Below, piece by piece: positions 10,198-20,989 of a stretch of 64,000 bases of DNA. Made by a program: the position numbers and the translations under genes. The stretch spans positions 3,284 through 67,283 of the forward strand of contig WKLE02000485.1 in NCBI GenBank assembly GCA_014885115.2, in the 5' to 3' direction. Source of the stretch: Asterionellopsis glacialis. Its lineage: Eukaryota > Bacillariophyta > Plagiogrammaphyceae > Rhaphoneidales > Asterionellopsidaceae. The notes under the pieces were generated by a model. The model was not told the origin of the DNA. It did not search any database and saw nothing but the letters and a program-made list of their open reading frames with translations. Position 1 is the first letter of the stretch. Each line of letters opens with the position of its first letter.

Positions 10198-11280
10198 TCA
10201 TGATGACGCGCGTATGTTCGTGGTATTTTTCAAAGTGACCGGTTGTATTGCAATTTTCGCAAGTGACATATCTTTTGCTATTTCAGTGGTTTTAGTCTTC
10301 TTTCCTTCTTTGTTTTTCATTGTCACTGGTCTACTGTATCTGTGTTTGTTGTTCCTGTTTTCTACATTTCCGTTTTCATCAAATATAATTCCGTTTCGTT
10401 CGTAGTCTGACTTCACAATATTAATTCCGAATTCAGAGTAGTTTTCCTCCTTCATTATTTTGATTATCTGTGTGGGTACTTCTTTCCTGTCATTGTCATT
10501 TAGAATCGCCTCGGATACGTAGTTGTGCTTGGTTTTGTTCAGTACACATTGTTCAATCGATGTGGTGGTTTCCATCTTTTTAATTTTCTGGATTTTCCAC
10601 CCTTTCTTGTTATACTGTATCCACTCTCCTCCCGTCATACAGTCTTCACATAGAACAATCCATTCTCCATTGAATTGTCTTTCTTACCATCTTTCATTTG
10701 GTTTGGTTATGATTCTTGTCTCACACAAGGTACAGGATATCTTGTTTTTGTTGATACGTTTCCAATTTCTTGCTTTTGCGTCTTCGAGTGCATCTCTGTA
10801 GTAAGGTTTCTTCTTCCATTCTCGATCTGCTCTTTGAATAACAGCTTTAGCATGTTCGTTGGGGGTGCATATTGGACATAGCCATATTTGGCAGGTGTCC
10901 TCATGGACCATGATTTTTGTGAAAATTATGGAAGTACTTGTTTGTGTATTTTTTGAAAAATTCCAACTGTCATTTTTAAGGGGTCGCTTGCTCTGTTTGG
11001 GCATTGCATGCTTGGATGCTTCATCTGGGAGATGTTATATGGGGGAGCGGCGGTATGTCACTGATCCGTGCCTGCGGCGTTTTTCTATCCCACCACATCT
11101 CCAGGAAGTCATCCCTCTCTTCATCTTGGACTCTTGGTACCCATGTTTTGTTTGTGGCAACTTTTGGGTCTACAGATCCTGGGAGGATTGCATTGAGTGC
11201 TTGGGCAAATGTGTACCTGGTACCGTTATACCTAAAAGCTCATAAACTCTATTATGCATATCACGACAGACAAGGAGGCT
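10198..11280 (-). pseudogene. Decayed coding region with zinc-ribbon cysteines, family unknown
   Basis: Two minus-strand open segments, 11004-10687 and 10683-10198, are in the same frame and separated by one TAA at 10684-10686. Cysteine pairs suggest a metal-binding fold that spans the stop: CPIC, then SCTLC before the stop and VLCEDC after it. Upstream in another frame, from about 11230 to 11030, the minus strand reads RYTFAQALNAILPGSVDPK, then TWVPRVQDEERDDFLEMWWD, then a stop. That has protein character and implies a frameshift. Farther upstream a third frame reads CRDMHNRVYELLG. The simplest reading is an old gene or element ORF broken by at least two frameshifts and stops. The stop could instead lie in an intron, since GTAAGA overlaps it. 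No transposase or polymerase signature was recognised. Confidence 0.5.
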
Positions 11281-11791
11281 CCCATTGCACTTTCCTTCTG
11301 TAGGACCTCTCTAGATAGAGAGATAAACAGTATCATTGGAAGTGCTTATCCCCTCCACTCGAATCTGTTATCAGAAAAAATCTGTTTAAGTTTGAAGGAT
11401 AAAATCGATTATTTTCAACGTCATCATTACTACTTCATATTTTTTACAGGTGAATCCGTGAAATATTTCCTGAATGTCTGCGATGAGGCGCCATATTTTT
11501 TATTTTTTCAATATTGATTTTATGATTAGGGTTCAAATTATTCATGTGTTTTTGGCGATCGAAAGAGGTTCGGGTTCAACTTTCAACGGGCGAGCAGTAT
11601 CGTCATATTCACTTTCATAATCACGTTCAAGTCTGTATGACATTTTTTCATGAGCTTTCATTCCAAAGAACACAAAGGATATTGAGAACTGTTTGTGAGG
11701 CTTGACTTGGCATTGCAGGAACTGCTGAATACAACGCATAGATTGAGCTACTATCGGCAGATGCATTTTAATTATCATTTGGCGTGACAGG
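11281..11791. other. Intergenic, 5' flank of the exchanger gene
   Basis: Contains an imperfect CTCTCTAGATAGAGAG palindrome at about 11306-11322. A 78-codon minus-strand frame (11542-11778) starts close to the exchanger ATG, but it has no recognised family and is not called. Confidence 0.35.
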
Positions 11792-14006
11792 ATGAGAAGA
11801 CGACTCGATGATTACTACGGTGAGGATGCGAGCAAAGATAGTAAAACCGGATGGAACTCGACTGAAGATGGAGTCAGTGCTTACCTCGTCATTTTCATGG
11901 GACTGATGACATTGGTGCTAATCCTTGGTGTGAGTGTGTCGTGTTTAGTTTATAAATTTGATACAATGTGAATTTCATTCTTTGAATGTTTGATAGTGTA
12001 TTTATTACTCATCATAAAACATTTTTTTCTGCACTAACATTGTACAAATCATTATTTCGGGCAACGACTTCTTCCAAAATCGGAACAATTGTGCAGAAAT
12101 TCCATCACGACCGACCTAAACTAGCTTCTCTTTTGCCTCAAGCTGGCATGATTATAATTGTTGGCATCGTTGCAAGTGGTCTGATATACATTATTGCTCC
12201 TTCACTAGTGAACCATTCCGACAAATTTGACTATGATGGTGACGTAGAGGCCCTGACTGAAGGTCTTCTATCGTTTTCTCCGACATTTTTCTTTACCTTA
12301 CTACTACCTCCAATTATTTTCAATTCTGGATATCATGTTAATAGAGGTAAGAACTATCATCGGCATTGCAACTAGAATCTTATGCATGCTCTCTCAGGCC
12401 ACTGACTAGAAATTGCTGTTTCGGATGTTTTATCGATATATCTTATTGTTAGACATATTGTACCGGCACATACGAGCAATTCTACTGTATTCACTTCCAG
12501 GGACTTTGATAAATATCTTGGCCACAGCCACTATACTTCACTATGCTGTGTCCTTGGGCTTAACTGGTGGTTTCGAACCGACTTTCCCGGAGCTTTTAAC
12601 ATTTGGTTCGTTAATAGCCTCAACAGATCCAGTTGCAATTTTGAGCATTTTTCAAAAGAAACGGGTAGATCCCCAGGTGTTCTACCTAGTTTTTGGAGAG
12701 TCGGTATTGAATGATGGAGTTTGCTTAGTCCTTTTTGAGTCTTTTGCAATGATGGTGATGAACCAACATGATTCGGGATCTCTTGGTGAGACAATACTCA
12801 GCATGCTACTCACCTTTCTTGTGAGCTTCTTGGGATCACTCTTTCTTGGAGTATCGAGTGGGATGCTTGTTGCTCTATTACTGAAACACATCGATATGCG
12901 ACATACTCGGCTTCTGGAGCTATCTTTATACGTGCTCGTTATGTACATGCCATTTTTCTTTGCAGATTCGATTGGTCTGTCCGGAATCGTTACGATCCTT
13001 TTTACTGGAATGTCCGCAAAACGTTTCGCTAAGCCAAACCTGTCCGAGGAAACAAAGTTTGAAGCAGACATTTTGTTTAGAATTACATCTCACCTTGCGG
13101 AGACTGCCATATTTTTGGAGTTAGGCCTCTCCTTATTTGGTCTAGGTGTTTCGTCATTCGAGGGGTTTTATATTCACTTCCTTGCATGGGCTCTCCTTGC
13201 TTGTCTTGTTGGTCGCGCCTGCAGTATTTACCCAATGACATTCATTAGCAATATGATGATTGCATATGAAGAAGATAAAGATGGAACGTCATCATTAGAT
13301 TATGCATCGTGTGTGGATGAGCCTGAAGATAAGTCTGACATGAAAGTACAGTCGAATACTGCCCATATGCTTTGGTTTTCTGGATTGCGAGGTGCTGTAG
13401 CATATGCCTGCGCAAGGATGTTCCCTGACGACAATGGCAACAGACACCCATTCGTTGTGATTACCATGGCAATTGTACTAGTAACTGTGTTTGTACTTGG
13501 GGGCACTTCTGAGTTGGTCTTGGATACTTTGAAGATACCAACCGAAATCGATGAAAACGAGCACATGATGATCAAGGGACAAGGTGTACAAGATGGAATT
13601 CTTAGAGCTTTGAGTAAGTACAAAGATCGCTCATACCATCGATGTTGTATGAGTTTTCAAATCGTTTCTCATCTCTTGCCTTTATTTCGTGCCAGATGAA
13701 AAATACATTTGCCCTATACTTATTAGGGACTACAAAATTGTCGACAAAAAAGAAAAATTAAGCCTCCCGACAAGAACAGAAATGTTGCAGTCTTCTGTTG
13801 CTAAATCTGTCTTAGACCTCATTCAAGCATCTTCTCAGGAGATGACGATTGATGATCATGAGAAAATAGTTAGTGAAATGGATTATCGATATCGTTCACT
13901 ACAACATTCGAATTCGCTTCGCTTACTTGAGGATCCTACGAAATCCCTTTACGATTTTGGTGAAATGTCTACAAGCTCAATGCGATATGAACCACTTCAT
14001 CATTGA
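11792..14006 (+). CDS. Na+/H+ (or K+/H+) exchanger, CPA1/NHX-NHE family
   Basis: Four exons inferred: 11792-11929, 12097-12346, 12453-13613 and 13696-14006, giving 619 residues with phases that agree. Donors are GTGAGT, GTAAGA and GTAAGT. The first exon encodes an N-terminal membrane segment ending LVLILG. The next gives a hydrophobic helix and then FFTLLLPPIIFNSGYHV, the family's amiloride-region motif. The third contains FGSLIASTDPVAILSIF and FGESVLNDGVCLVLFE, which carry the ion-binding acidic residues, further membrane helices and WFSGLRGAVAYACA. The C-terminal tail of about 150 residues is polar and presumably cytoplasmic. The family exchanges Na+ or K+ for protons across the plasma membrane or endomembranes; sequence character is closest to the NHE6-9/NHX5-6 endosomal type, an impression from motifs only. 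The first intron's acceptor is the least certain: TTTGATAG at 11995 is an alternative. Confidence 0.88.
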
Positions 14007-14172
14007 ATGCTGTTAGGGTACTGGTGCAGAAGAAAGAGCCGTAGATGGTACTAGGTACTAGACAAAGTGGGAAGACTAAACAATAATGCTAGAAATGAAA
14101 ATGTTAAGCGAGCTCTAGATGGTATTCGAGCAATAAACGCTGACCTATGCAAGTAGCCTTCGAGGACTATTT

Positions 14173-15525
14173 TTATGAAAATCGTTGCCTTTTTTTGTGT
14201 CTCGTCTGTATCAGTGCACTGGAACTAACTTCACCTCGATCGTACTCATCATGAGTTGTCCTCTGTAGAATATGGCGGCGCTCATTGAAAAACGAACGAA
14301 GATAACGATCTTTGATCACATATTCAAAAAGCATATCAAACGATTCTCCTTGTGCAGTCCGACTTTCCTTAAAACATCTTGGCGGACCAAGTCGAGTAGA
14401 ATTATGTACAAGCCAAATGCAAAGGCGCGTCCAATTTAGAACTTCTTCTTTCGGTGCATTTGCAGGATATTGACGAAACTCTACCACGGATTGGCTACCT
14501 GTCTGAATGTGTTGCAAGTTTAGTTTGAAGTAGCTGTCTTGTGAGGGATTCATCATATCACACAGTTCAAAGATGGTTTTGCACGATGCAAGATTGTAAT
14601 GTCGTGTCCTGTTTGTGCCTCCTGGAATTACAAGTTTGTTCGACTTGCAGCAGTTGCCTACGCTTTCACAAGAAGGAATTATTGAATCAAGCACTGCCTC
14701 ATACTTTATAAAGTTTTGACAGATGTTACAAAGGTGCTGTATTGAAATATCTTCCACTTCGACATTCACATATATTGGCATACTTTTGTTTCCCTCGATT
14801 GACGGCACATTTTGAAGCCCCTGAAGCATAGCTTCAATCTTTTCAATGCCGTCATTCCCCAATAGTGTTGGCGATACAAGTTCTAATTTTGTGTTCCCTG
14901 AATGAACTTGATGACATAGATTACTTGAGTCACTAGTCATTTTCCATTCATTTTGTATTCGGCGTACAAGAGCGTGTTGTTCAGTCATATTGCGAATGTT
15001 TACGTTGTCGGGCTTCTCATTCATGATTGAATGAACCACTGCATCTGGGTTTTCATTTTTTCCTTCTAAAATTCCAAATTTCACACCAAAATTACATTTG
15101 GGCAATGGTACAGGTCCCAATTCTTGAGGATTCGATTCCACAAAGTATCTGCGCATCGACTCCTCAAAATCGTAGAGACGAATTTGATAATTGAAGTGCA
15201 GTATGCTATCCCCGCTCCCATGAACTGTTATTTGACAAAGGGTTGGAGCATACGTTTGCTGTCTTGTGTGAAGGCGCCAGTGGTTCGAAGAAGTTCCATC
15301 GACCTTCCTTACTTTGATGGGAGAATAGTGCCGGAATTCCTGTGGATGAAAAGAGGGGTGACCAAAGGAAACACTAGCTACTATATCGACATTGTCATGA
15401 AAATCAACATAACAAACCCAATCATGTACTTTGCGGTATCGACCTGATCGATCTAAACTTGCATGACATGGTTCGATGTACTGGTAAGTGTTGCCAACAG
15501 TAAATCGAACAGTAGTTGCCACCAT
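14173..15525 (-). CDS. YEATS-like domain fused to an amidoligase-like domain
   Basis: Single exon, 450 residues. Residues about 5-118 resemble a pYEATS/YEATS-like beta-sandwich: HDWVCYVDF, SVSFGHPSFHP, a serine-rich loop, then ITVHGSGDSILHFNYQIRL. Residues about 145-376 resemble the putative amidoligase family (Amidoligase_2, glutamine-synthetase/ATP-grasp-like ligases). Landmarks in order are NFGVKFGIL (146-152), EWKMTSDSSN, KLELVSPTLLG (213-223), MPIYVNVEV (249-257), YFKLNLQHI, SVVEFRQYPANAPKEE (347-361) and LNWTRLCIWLV. Active members usually have acidic residues in the first motif (FGxExE) and HxH in the fourth; here they read FGVKFG and YVN. The ligase half may therefore be catalytically dead. 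The tail (about 425-450) is basic with KKRQR, compatible with nuclear location. Function is unknown; a chromatin-reader-like role is speculative. Confidence 0.6.
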   Translation of the reverse strand: MVATTVRFTVGNTYQYIEPCHASLDRSGRYRKVHDWVCYVDFHDNVDIVASVSFGHPSFHPQEFRHYSPIKVRKVDGTSSNHWRLHTRQQTYAPTLCQITVHGSGDSILHFNYQIRLYDFEESMRRYFVESNPQELGPVPLPKCNFGVKFGILEGKNENPDAVVHSIMNEKPDNVNIRNMTEQHALVRRIQNEWKMTSDSSNLCHQVHSGNTKLELVSPTLLGNDGIEKIEAMLQGLQNVPSIEGNKSMPIYVNVEVEDISIQHLCNICQNFIKYEAVLDSIIPSCESVGNCCKSNKLVIPGGTNRTRHYNLASCKTIFELCDMMNPSQDSYFKLNLQHIQTGSQSVVEFRQYPANAPKEEVLNWTRLCIWLVHNSTRLGPPRCFKESRTAQGESFDMLFEYVIKDRYLRSFFNERRHILQRTTHDEYDRGEVSSSALIQTRHKKRQRFS

Positions 15526-16171
15526 TTCAATTTACCGATTCTTTATTCTTTTCTTCTTTTAACAAAAAAATATAGAAAGATTAACCGGTGGTTGCACCCT
15601 GCACCCGCTTAAGTACATACTTTTAAGTCAAAAGTGTAATGTGTATATGACGCTGTTGCAATAGAAAGTCTAGATTGAATATCTTAGTCCTCCGTATAGC
15701 ACAGCTAGTTGATCAGGTAGCTTTTAATTAAAAAAGTAAGAAAGATACATGCATTGGAAAGAATTTATATCGTAGAGACATGACGTAGAGACAACAACAA
15801 CAACAACAAAACAGAACCGATCTTGTCGGATTTCGATTCATTCGAATAAAATCTGGCGAAGCACGAATGAAAGCGCTCGAGACAGCAAGAATCTCGAGAC
15901 GAAGTTGTGAGCAGATTAATTTCGTCCACTTTCGAACAGTTTTGTTCGTGCTAAGGAGTGGAACCACAAATACAACATTCATGTACATATGTTACTTATA
16001 TTCATTCCGAGGAACAAAATCGATCAATATCGAACATTCACCAAGAAATGCTTGGGAGTGATAAGTGAACAGATTCTTTCTTGTCCAGATGGCGGAATGC
16101 GAACTACTTGTATCTTGGTTCTCACAAATTCCGAAAAAAACTCGAGCATCAAAGAGATCGTTAAAAGAAAA
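15526..16171. other. Divergent intergenic region
   Basis: Lies between the start of the YEATS/amidoligase-like gene (minus) and the globin-like gene (plus). It contains a short CAA repeat at about 15795-15810. The plus-strand frame is open upstream of 16172 back to about 15989, so an alternative longer N-terminus for the globin-like protein is possible. Confidence 0.4.
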
Positions 16172-17050
16172 ATGACTACAGCACGCAAATTGCCACAAAC
16201 TCCAACAGACCCCATCATCAAGATGGAAGAGGAAAATCTCCGCTCGTCAGACCCAGATCTTCTCGAAGAAGAATCAAATTCGATTGACACCAGACTCTAT
16301 GCTCCCGTTAAGGAAGTTTCCAGCGAGAGCTATCCTTTTCGTTTCATACCGTTGGCTATGGGCGGTAGTGGACGGACTCATGTTGTTACTGAAGCTTCTG
16401 CGTCTTTAATGGAAGAAGTTTCTCTCGAAGATTTGGAGGTGTTGGCTAATAGTTTTTATGAAAAGGCATTCAAGGATCCAACTCTCGACAAGTTCATTCG
16501 ATCACACAGTGATCCACATGGATCGAGATTTGCCAGGTGGATTCATCAAAAATTGAGCGGCTCGACAGTTTGGGATGACGATCGTGCGAATCGTGATGAC
16601 ACCCCCGTAAAGGTTGCCGGAGGGCGTTTGGCTGTTGTCCACGATCGCTCATCGGCTCATGCTGCAGCATGGTACAGCCCCAAGAGGCCGGCACATGAGG
16701 TGGGACGACATTTTAAGTTAGACGAAGCCCGTGTTTGGATGCGCCTTCATTTTTGGGCTCTCCGTGATTCTGGTTTAATTGAAAAATCTCCTTCCTTTGC
16801 TGATTACTATCTACGATTCATTGCCCACTTTGTCCGTGTTTACGAATCGACTGCACCGATGTTTGCCCGTGATAGCTTTCGCTGGAGCGCCGATCCTGCC
16901 AACATTCAACGGTATTTGGACAATGGACGTAGGATGGACGATGTGTTGGGTTTGACTCTGGAAGAAGCCGCAAGGAAAATTCCAAAATCGGAATCTCAGG
17001 GTGTATGGTGGCCCTACAACCGCACACAGAACGTTTCCGAAGTTCAATAG
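16172..17050 (+). CDS. Globin-like (truncated-hemoglobin-related) protein
   Basis: 292 residues from the ATG at 16172; the open frame runs farther upstream, but the extension is not conserved-looking. A polar N-terminal region of about 85 residues precedes the globin-like domain: LANSFYEKAFKDPTLDKFI, GSRFARWIHQKLSG, SSAHAAAWYSPKRP, VGRHFKLDEARVWMRLHFWA, FADYYLRFIAHFVRVYE and FRWSADPANIQRY. This arrangement matches a globin-like family I know from fungi, oomycetes and diatoms. The histidine in GRHFKLDE is a plausible proximal heme ligand, by inference from its position. Likely roles are oxygen or nitric-oxide binding. No signal peptide or membrane segment is seen, so it is probably cytosolic. 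Confidence 0.75.
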   Translation: MTTARKLPQTPTDPIIKMEEENLRSSDPDLLEEESNSIDTRLYAPVKEVSSESYPFRFIPLAMGGSGRTHVVTEASASLMEEVSLEDLEVLANSFYEKAFKDPTLDKFIRSHSDPHGSRFARWIHQKLSGSTVWDDDRANRDDTPVKVAGGRLAVVHDRSSAHAAAWYSPKRPAHEVGRHFKLDEARVWMRLHFWALRDSGLIEKSPSFADYYLRFIAHFVRVYESTAPMFARDSFRWSADPANIQRYLDNGRRMDDVLGLTLEEAARKIPKSESQGVWWPYNRTQNVSEVQ

Positions 17051-17226
17051 GAAAATTTGTTTCTTCTCAGAGACATGTTAAGTGGTTGTTGTACATTCAT
17101 AAAAAGTTGTGTGTAATTTTATAACTAAATAATAACAATAGTAGCAAGTAATTTAAAGTAAGACAAATAATCAATGCAAGTCATGTCAAGATATTTATTT
17201 CTACATTTTTTGAAAATAGCTACTTT

Positions 17227-19068
17227 TTATATCGTTGCATGGCCAAAGCCATCGCATTTATCCACGTCAACGTATCCCCCAAACGATTTTGTTCCCTTTG
17301 TTTCTCTTCCAGATCGAACATTACATTGTGCACTTTTTTGTAAACTTGTAATGTAATGAAACCAATGAGACGGGATATATAATACCTCTCCTGCTTTTAC
17401 AACTGTATCGATTGCTAAGGAATCTCTTGAACGTTCCAACCATCTTTCTTCCATGTCACACATGTCTTCTCCTTCGGGTTTTCCTAAATGATTCAAATGT
17501 GCAAAATTCAAGACGGAATGTCTAAATATTGGTTGTCCCCGAACATTCACAACGCCCAATTTGGAACACATGTTGGGTGGTGATAGCACATACCGCTTGG
17601 CACCGGTCATCATGGCAACCATATTACGCCCTGCATCGTAATGAGTAGCAGCTGTAACACCCCGTTCACCGAATCGGCATTGAATGCCCTTTTGTTCGTC
17701 AGGACTAAACATGAAAAAAGTTTTTGTTGGTGATGAAAATGATGGTAAATCTTTTGATACAAATGTCCACCTATCCTTTTCAAGGTATCGTTCTTCTCGG
17801 GGGACGCCACTTTGGAAGTAATAATGCGGTTGATCAAAGTTAAGACCAACGTGATCAGCATATTTGGCATGATTGGACCACCTTTGAAAGGTAAAGTCAT
17901 TGTCACGTGTCGGGGGCAAGCCCATGCTAGTTACACGCCATGATGCTGGTGTGAAGAATGTAAAGAAATTATTATGTGATTCTTGACATCCACCTTTACT
18001 TCTGGGGAGTTTTGGTAAATCACCTTGGAAGATATTAGCAAGCAAAGCACCATCACTTTGACGATCAAATTGTTGTGATAAATACTCATCTGTCCATTTC
18101 TCACCAGCTGCTATAACTTCAGGTACATTGGTCATTTTAAAAGGCAATTCTGCCTGACGAAATAACTTGGCAGCTTCTCGTTGTTTTTCATCCGTGTAAT
18201 CAAAGTGTATAAGACCCTCGCGGTATGGATTTGGTGGATTATCCAATTCATCTTGTGGCCATTCCTCAAACAATTCTCCAAGTGTCCGCAACGGTGGATA
18301 TTCCCCCTCAGGGAAAAGTTCATATGCAACCTCGGGATATTCGTAGGAATGCTTTGTGTAATCTACTTTTGGACCATTCGGATTCTCTTTCACTTGATTC
18401 CATTCCCTTTCCCATGCCATCTCAATTCCTCTTCGTCGCGCTGCAAAATTTGGATCTTTGCCCGTTCTAAGGTTGTAATTTGGCTTTCCTCCTCCTTTCT
18501 GGCGTTTCAGATTCCCTAAAAGTAGGTTATTTGGTTTTTCTCCAGGTATGGCAGGAAGTAGCTTTTGACTAATCCAACGGATACCACCATGTCGATTTCC
18601 AACCATATCTTCATCAAGTTTATCTCTTGCCTTCTTTTGGGCATACTTATCGAACTGTTCATATTTACTCCCTTTTTGCTTTCTATCTTGTTTCTTACTT
18701 CTGCTACCGTCATCGCCGTCATCGTTCACTGGACGAAGTGGTAATTTCAGTTTATGTGGTAATATATTGGGGTGCTCTTGACCGGCTCCTGCTCGGTGTC
18801 TCTGTAAGATATTAGCACGTCTAATTTGTTTGCGGATATCTTCTTTAATATGCCACTCTTGATGTCGTCGAGCAAGTAACCATGTAAAAAAAAGTATTAG
18901 AGCCAAGAACACCACCCAGCAGGAAGACGAAGATTTTTTACCCTTGCCTTTGCCATTACTTGCTTTTAAACGTCTCATGCGTCTTTGCTTTTTTTCGTAC
19001 TTTTCATTTGGATTTAAATTATTCTGTTGTCCATTCGTGGAAAGCGCATTGCTTCGTTGCGAAACCAT
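17227..19068 (-). CDS. Type II membrane JmjC/cupin-8-like hydroxylase
   Basis: Single exon, 613 residues from the ATG at 19068; the longer frame begins with TTG. A basic Asn/Lys-rich N-terminus of about 50 residues is followed by one hydrophobic segment, CWVVFLALILFFTWLLA, giving a type II membrane topology typical of Golgi or ER enzymes. A long charged stalk follows, rich in Lys, Arg and Pro. The C-terminal catalytic domain has the Fe(II)-binding H-x-D in ATHYDAGRNMVAMMTGAKR and a distal histidine in GEVLYIPSHWFHYI, as in Cupin_8/JmjC 2-oxoglutarate oxygenases. The arrangement suggests hydroxylation of a secreted or lumenal protein; the substrate is unknown. The final residues contain GYVDVDKC. 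It converges on the globin-like gene, with about 180 bp between them. Confidence 0.82.
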   Translation of the reverse strand: MVSQRSNALSTNGQQNNLNPNEKYEKKQRRMRRLKASNGKGKGKKSSSSCWVVFLALILFFTWLLARRHQEWHIKEDIRKQIRRANILQRHRAGAGQEHPNILPHKLKLPLRPVNDDGDDGSRSKKQDRKQKGSKYEQFDKYAQKKARDKLDEDMVGNRHGGIRWISQKLLPAIPGEKPNNLLLGNLKRQKGGGKPNYNLRTGKDPNFAARRRGIEMAWEREWNQVKENPNGPKVDYTKHSYEYPEVAYELFPEGEYPPLRTLGELFEEWPQDELDNPPNPYREGLIHFDYTDEKQREAAKLFRQAELPFKMTNVPEVIAAGEKWTDEYLSQQFDRQSDGALLANIFQGDLPKLPRSKGGCQESHNNFFTFFTPASWRVTSMGLPPTRDNDFTFQRWSNHAKYADHVGLNFDQPHYYFQSGVPREERYLEKDRWTFVSKDLPSFSSPTKTFFMFSPDEQKGIQCRFGERGVTAATHYDAGRNMVAMMTGAKRYVLSPPNMCSKLGVVNVRGQPIFRHSVLNFAHLNHLGKPEGEDMCDMEERWLERSRDSLAIDTVVKAGEVLYIPSHWFHYITSLQKSAQCNVRSGRETKGTKSFGGYVDVDKCDGFGHATI

Positions 19069-20071
19069 ACTTAGCGAGATGCACAATTGATGACTTGTTG
19101 AAATCTAAAATATCTTCGCAGTGACCTTTACCAGAACATTCAAGGAGATGAACCCTGACTACTTCTACCGGCGATGAGGACAGGCAATCGACGACAAACA
19201 CCACAATGCTGTGAGCTTGCGGCACTCAAGCTGTCGTCGTTTTCGCTCGTTGATGTAAATCTTGTTGTTGGAGTCTCAACGGGTCTTTTGTCAGCCATGC
19301 GCATGGTCGTACCATGCATGGACTGTGTACCGCACGTATGAAAATTACCTGTACGTACCTGGTACAGGTACGGTACAGGTACCAATCCTACTATTTTTAG
19401 TATAAATACGAAGTACCAGGTACCAGGTACAGTAGCTACTCTACCTGTAGGATCTTACAGGTCCTGGGTAGGACCATTAAATGCTCGTACAGTTGCACAA
19501 ATGAGAACCCGTGCCCTGTTGCTGAAATCTTTGACTAAGATTGTGTGGTCATTATTAGTACGCCTACCTAGAATCTTCGAACATCTCGCATTCTGGAAAT
19601 TGTTTTTGCACAGATCTGTGGTTGCAAGAACTCATGATCAGCAACCCAAACCCAGAATAATGTGCATAAATTGTACTTCACTCTAACACTGTCAAGACCA
19701 GCATACGGCCCAAGTCCCAAGAATATAGTGGAATCCCAAAAATGAAACTTACTGATAAGAAGTGTTGCTTGAGCAAGTTCAGTTCTGAATCAGAAAAAAA
19801 AAGCAGCACAAGTCAATAGCATGAAGCAAAATCATGAGATGGAAACATAATTAACAGTACCATGCATCTCTATGGCAAAAACTAAAGAAGAAAGAGTGTA
19901 GCAAAAAATATCAACAAAATTTAAATGATGAAAAAATCATTGCAAGGCACCAAGAGACTTGTCCTTCTCCCAATTACTTACTAGTATGTACTTGTTATTT
20001 TCAATACCTAAGGGCCTAGGTCTTTGAATAAAGCAAAATCTGCTTCCTTACAATTTCAAATTTTGATGGCT

Positions 20072-20232
20072 TTTATTTTGGTTTGATTGTCACAATGCTG
20101 GTATTAGCAACTGAGGAGATCTAGAGTCCATCCTGTGGAGCATTCTCAAAGATCCTTTTTCTTGTTAATAGAAAAAGAATTTAAATTTGATGCAATTTTG
20201 TTGTTTCTTATTTTGGTTTGATTGTCACAATG
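20072..20232. repeat. 25-bp direct repeat
   Basis: The sequence TTATTTTGGTTTGATTGTCACAATG occurs at about 20072-20097 and again at 20208-20232, 136 bp apart. Similar flanking words occur after each copy (GAGATCTAG and GTCCATCCT), which suggests an old segmental duplication. Confidence 0.7.
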
Positions 20233-20989
20233 GCATTGGAAGTACCAGAGATCTAGTAACAATAGAGTTTTTTGGTTTCCTGTTTGTCCATCCTATACTA
20301 GTCAAGGATCATTTTCTTTTAGACTCTTGCTTGAAAAAAGTTTAGTTCTAGTCTCAAAGTACCTTTATAGCAATGATTAGAAGCTTACAAAAACATCAGT
20401 CCTCTTGTCTTGTCCTCATATCTATCTGTCTCATCCTAGTCTTCTTCTGCTCGTGCTCCTATACAATAGTAGGGCAAGGTCATGGCATGAAAGCATTTCT
20501 GATTTGGAATACATCCAACAAATCACCAACATGTATCTCCAATAAATACTTATTGTTGAGTATATAGGCTATGTAATGTCTACTAATAGTAGCTATGATC
20601 ATTAACAACAACAAGTTCCTTTAGTTAGTAGTTGTAGTGCTTGTGGGAGCTATATGTAAAGTATTTTACATAGAGACAAAGACCCCCTTCCTCATTCCCT
20701 TTTTGCTTTATCTCCATATTGGCAAAACTGCCTCCATTCCCACTTTTGTTGATCAAGCAGTATCTTTTCTGATTCACTGGTTCCAGGTACTGCTGCTTTT
20801 ATCACTGCTGTACAATTAATTATCATCTATACTTTACTAACTTGCATTTTACACTAGTTATAGCGATATATCTAAGTTTTAAAGAGGTGTATCCTTTTGT
20901 AGTAGCAAATTCAAAATATCAACACAACTATCAATTTTACCTTTCTGCATTCTACATTGATAATTATAAAAGTTGCCCTACCATAGAAG

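Noticed and set aside
11542..11778. 78-codon minus-strand frame near the exchanger start
   Set aside because: No family, and it overlaps the likely promoter; kept only as a possible short transcript.
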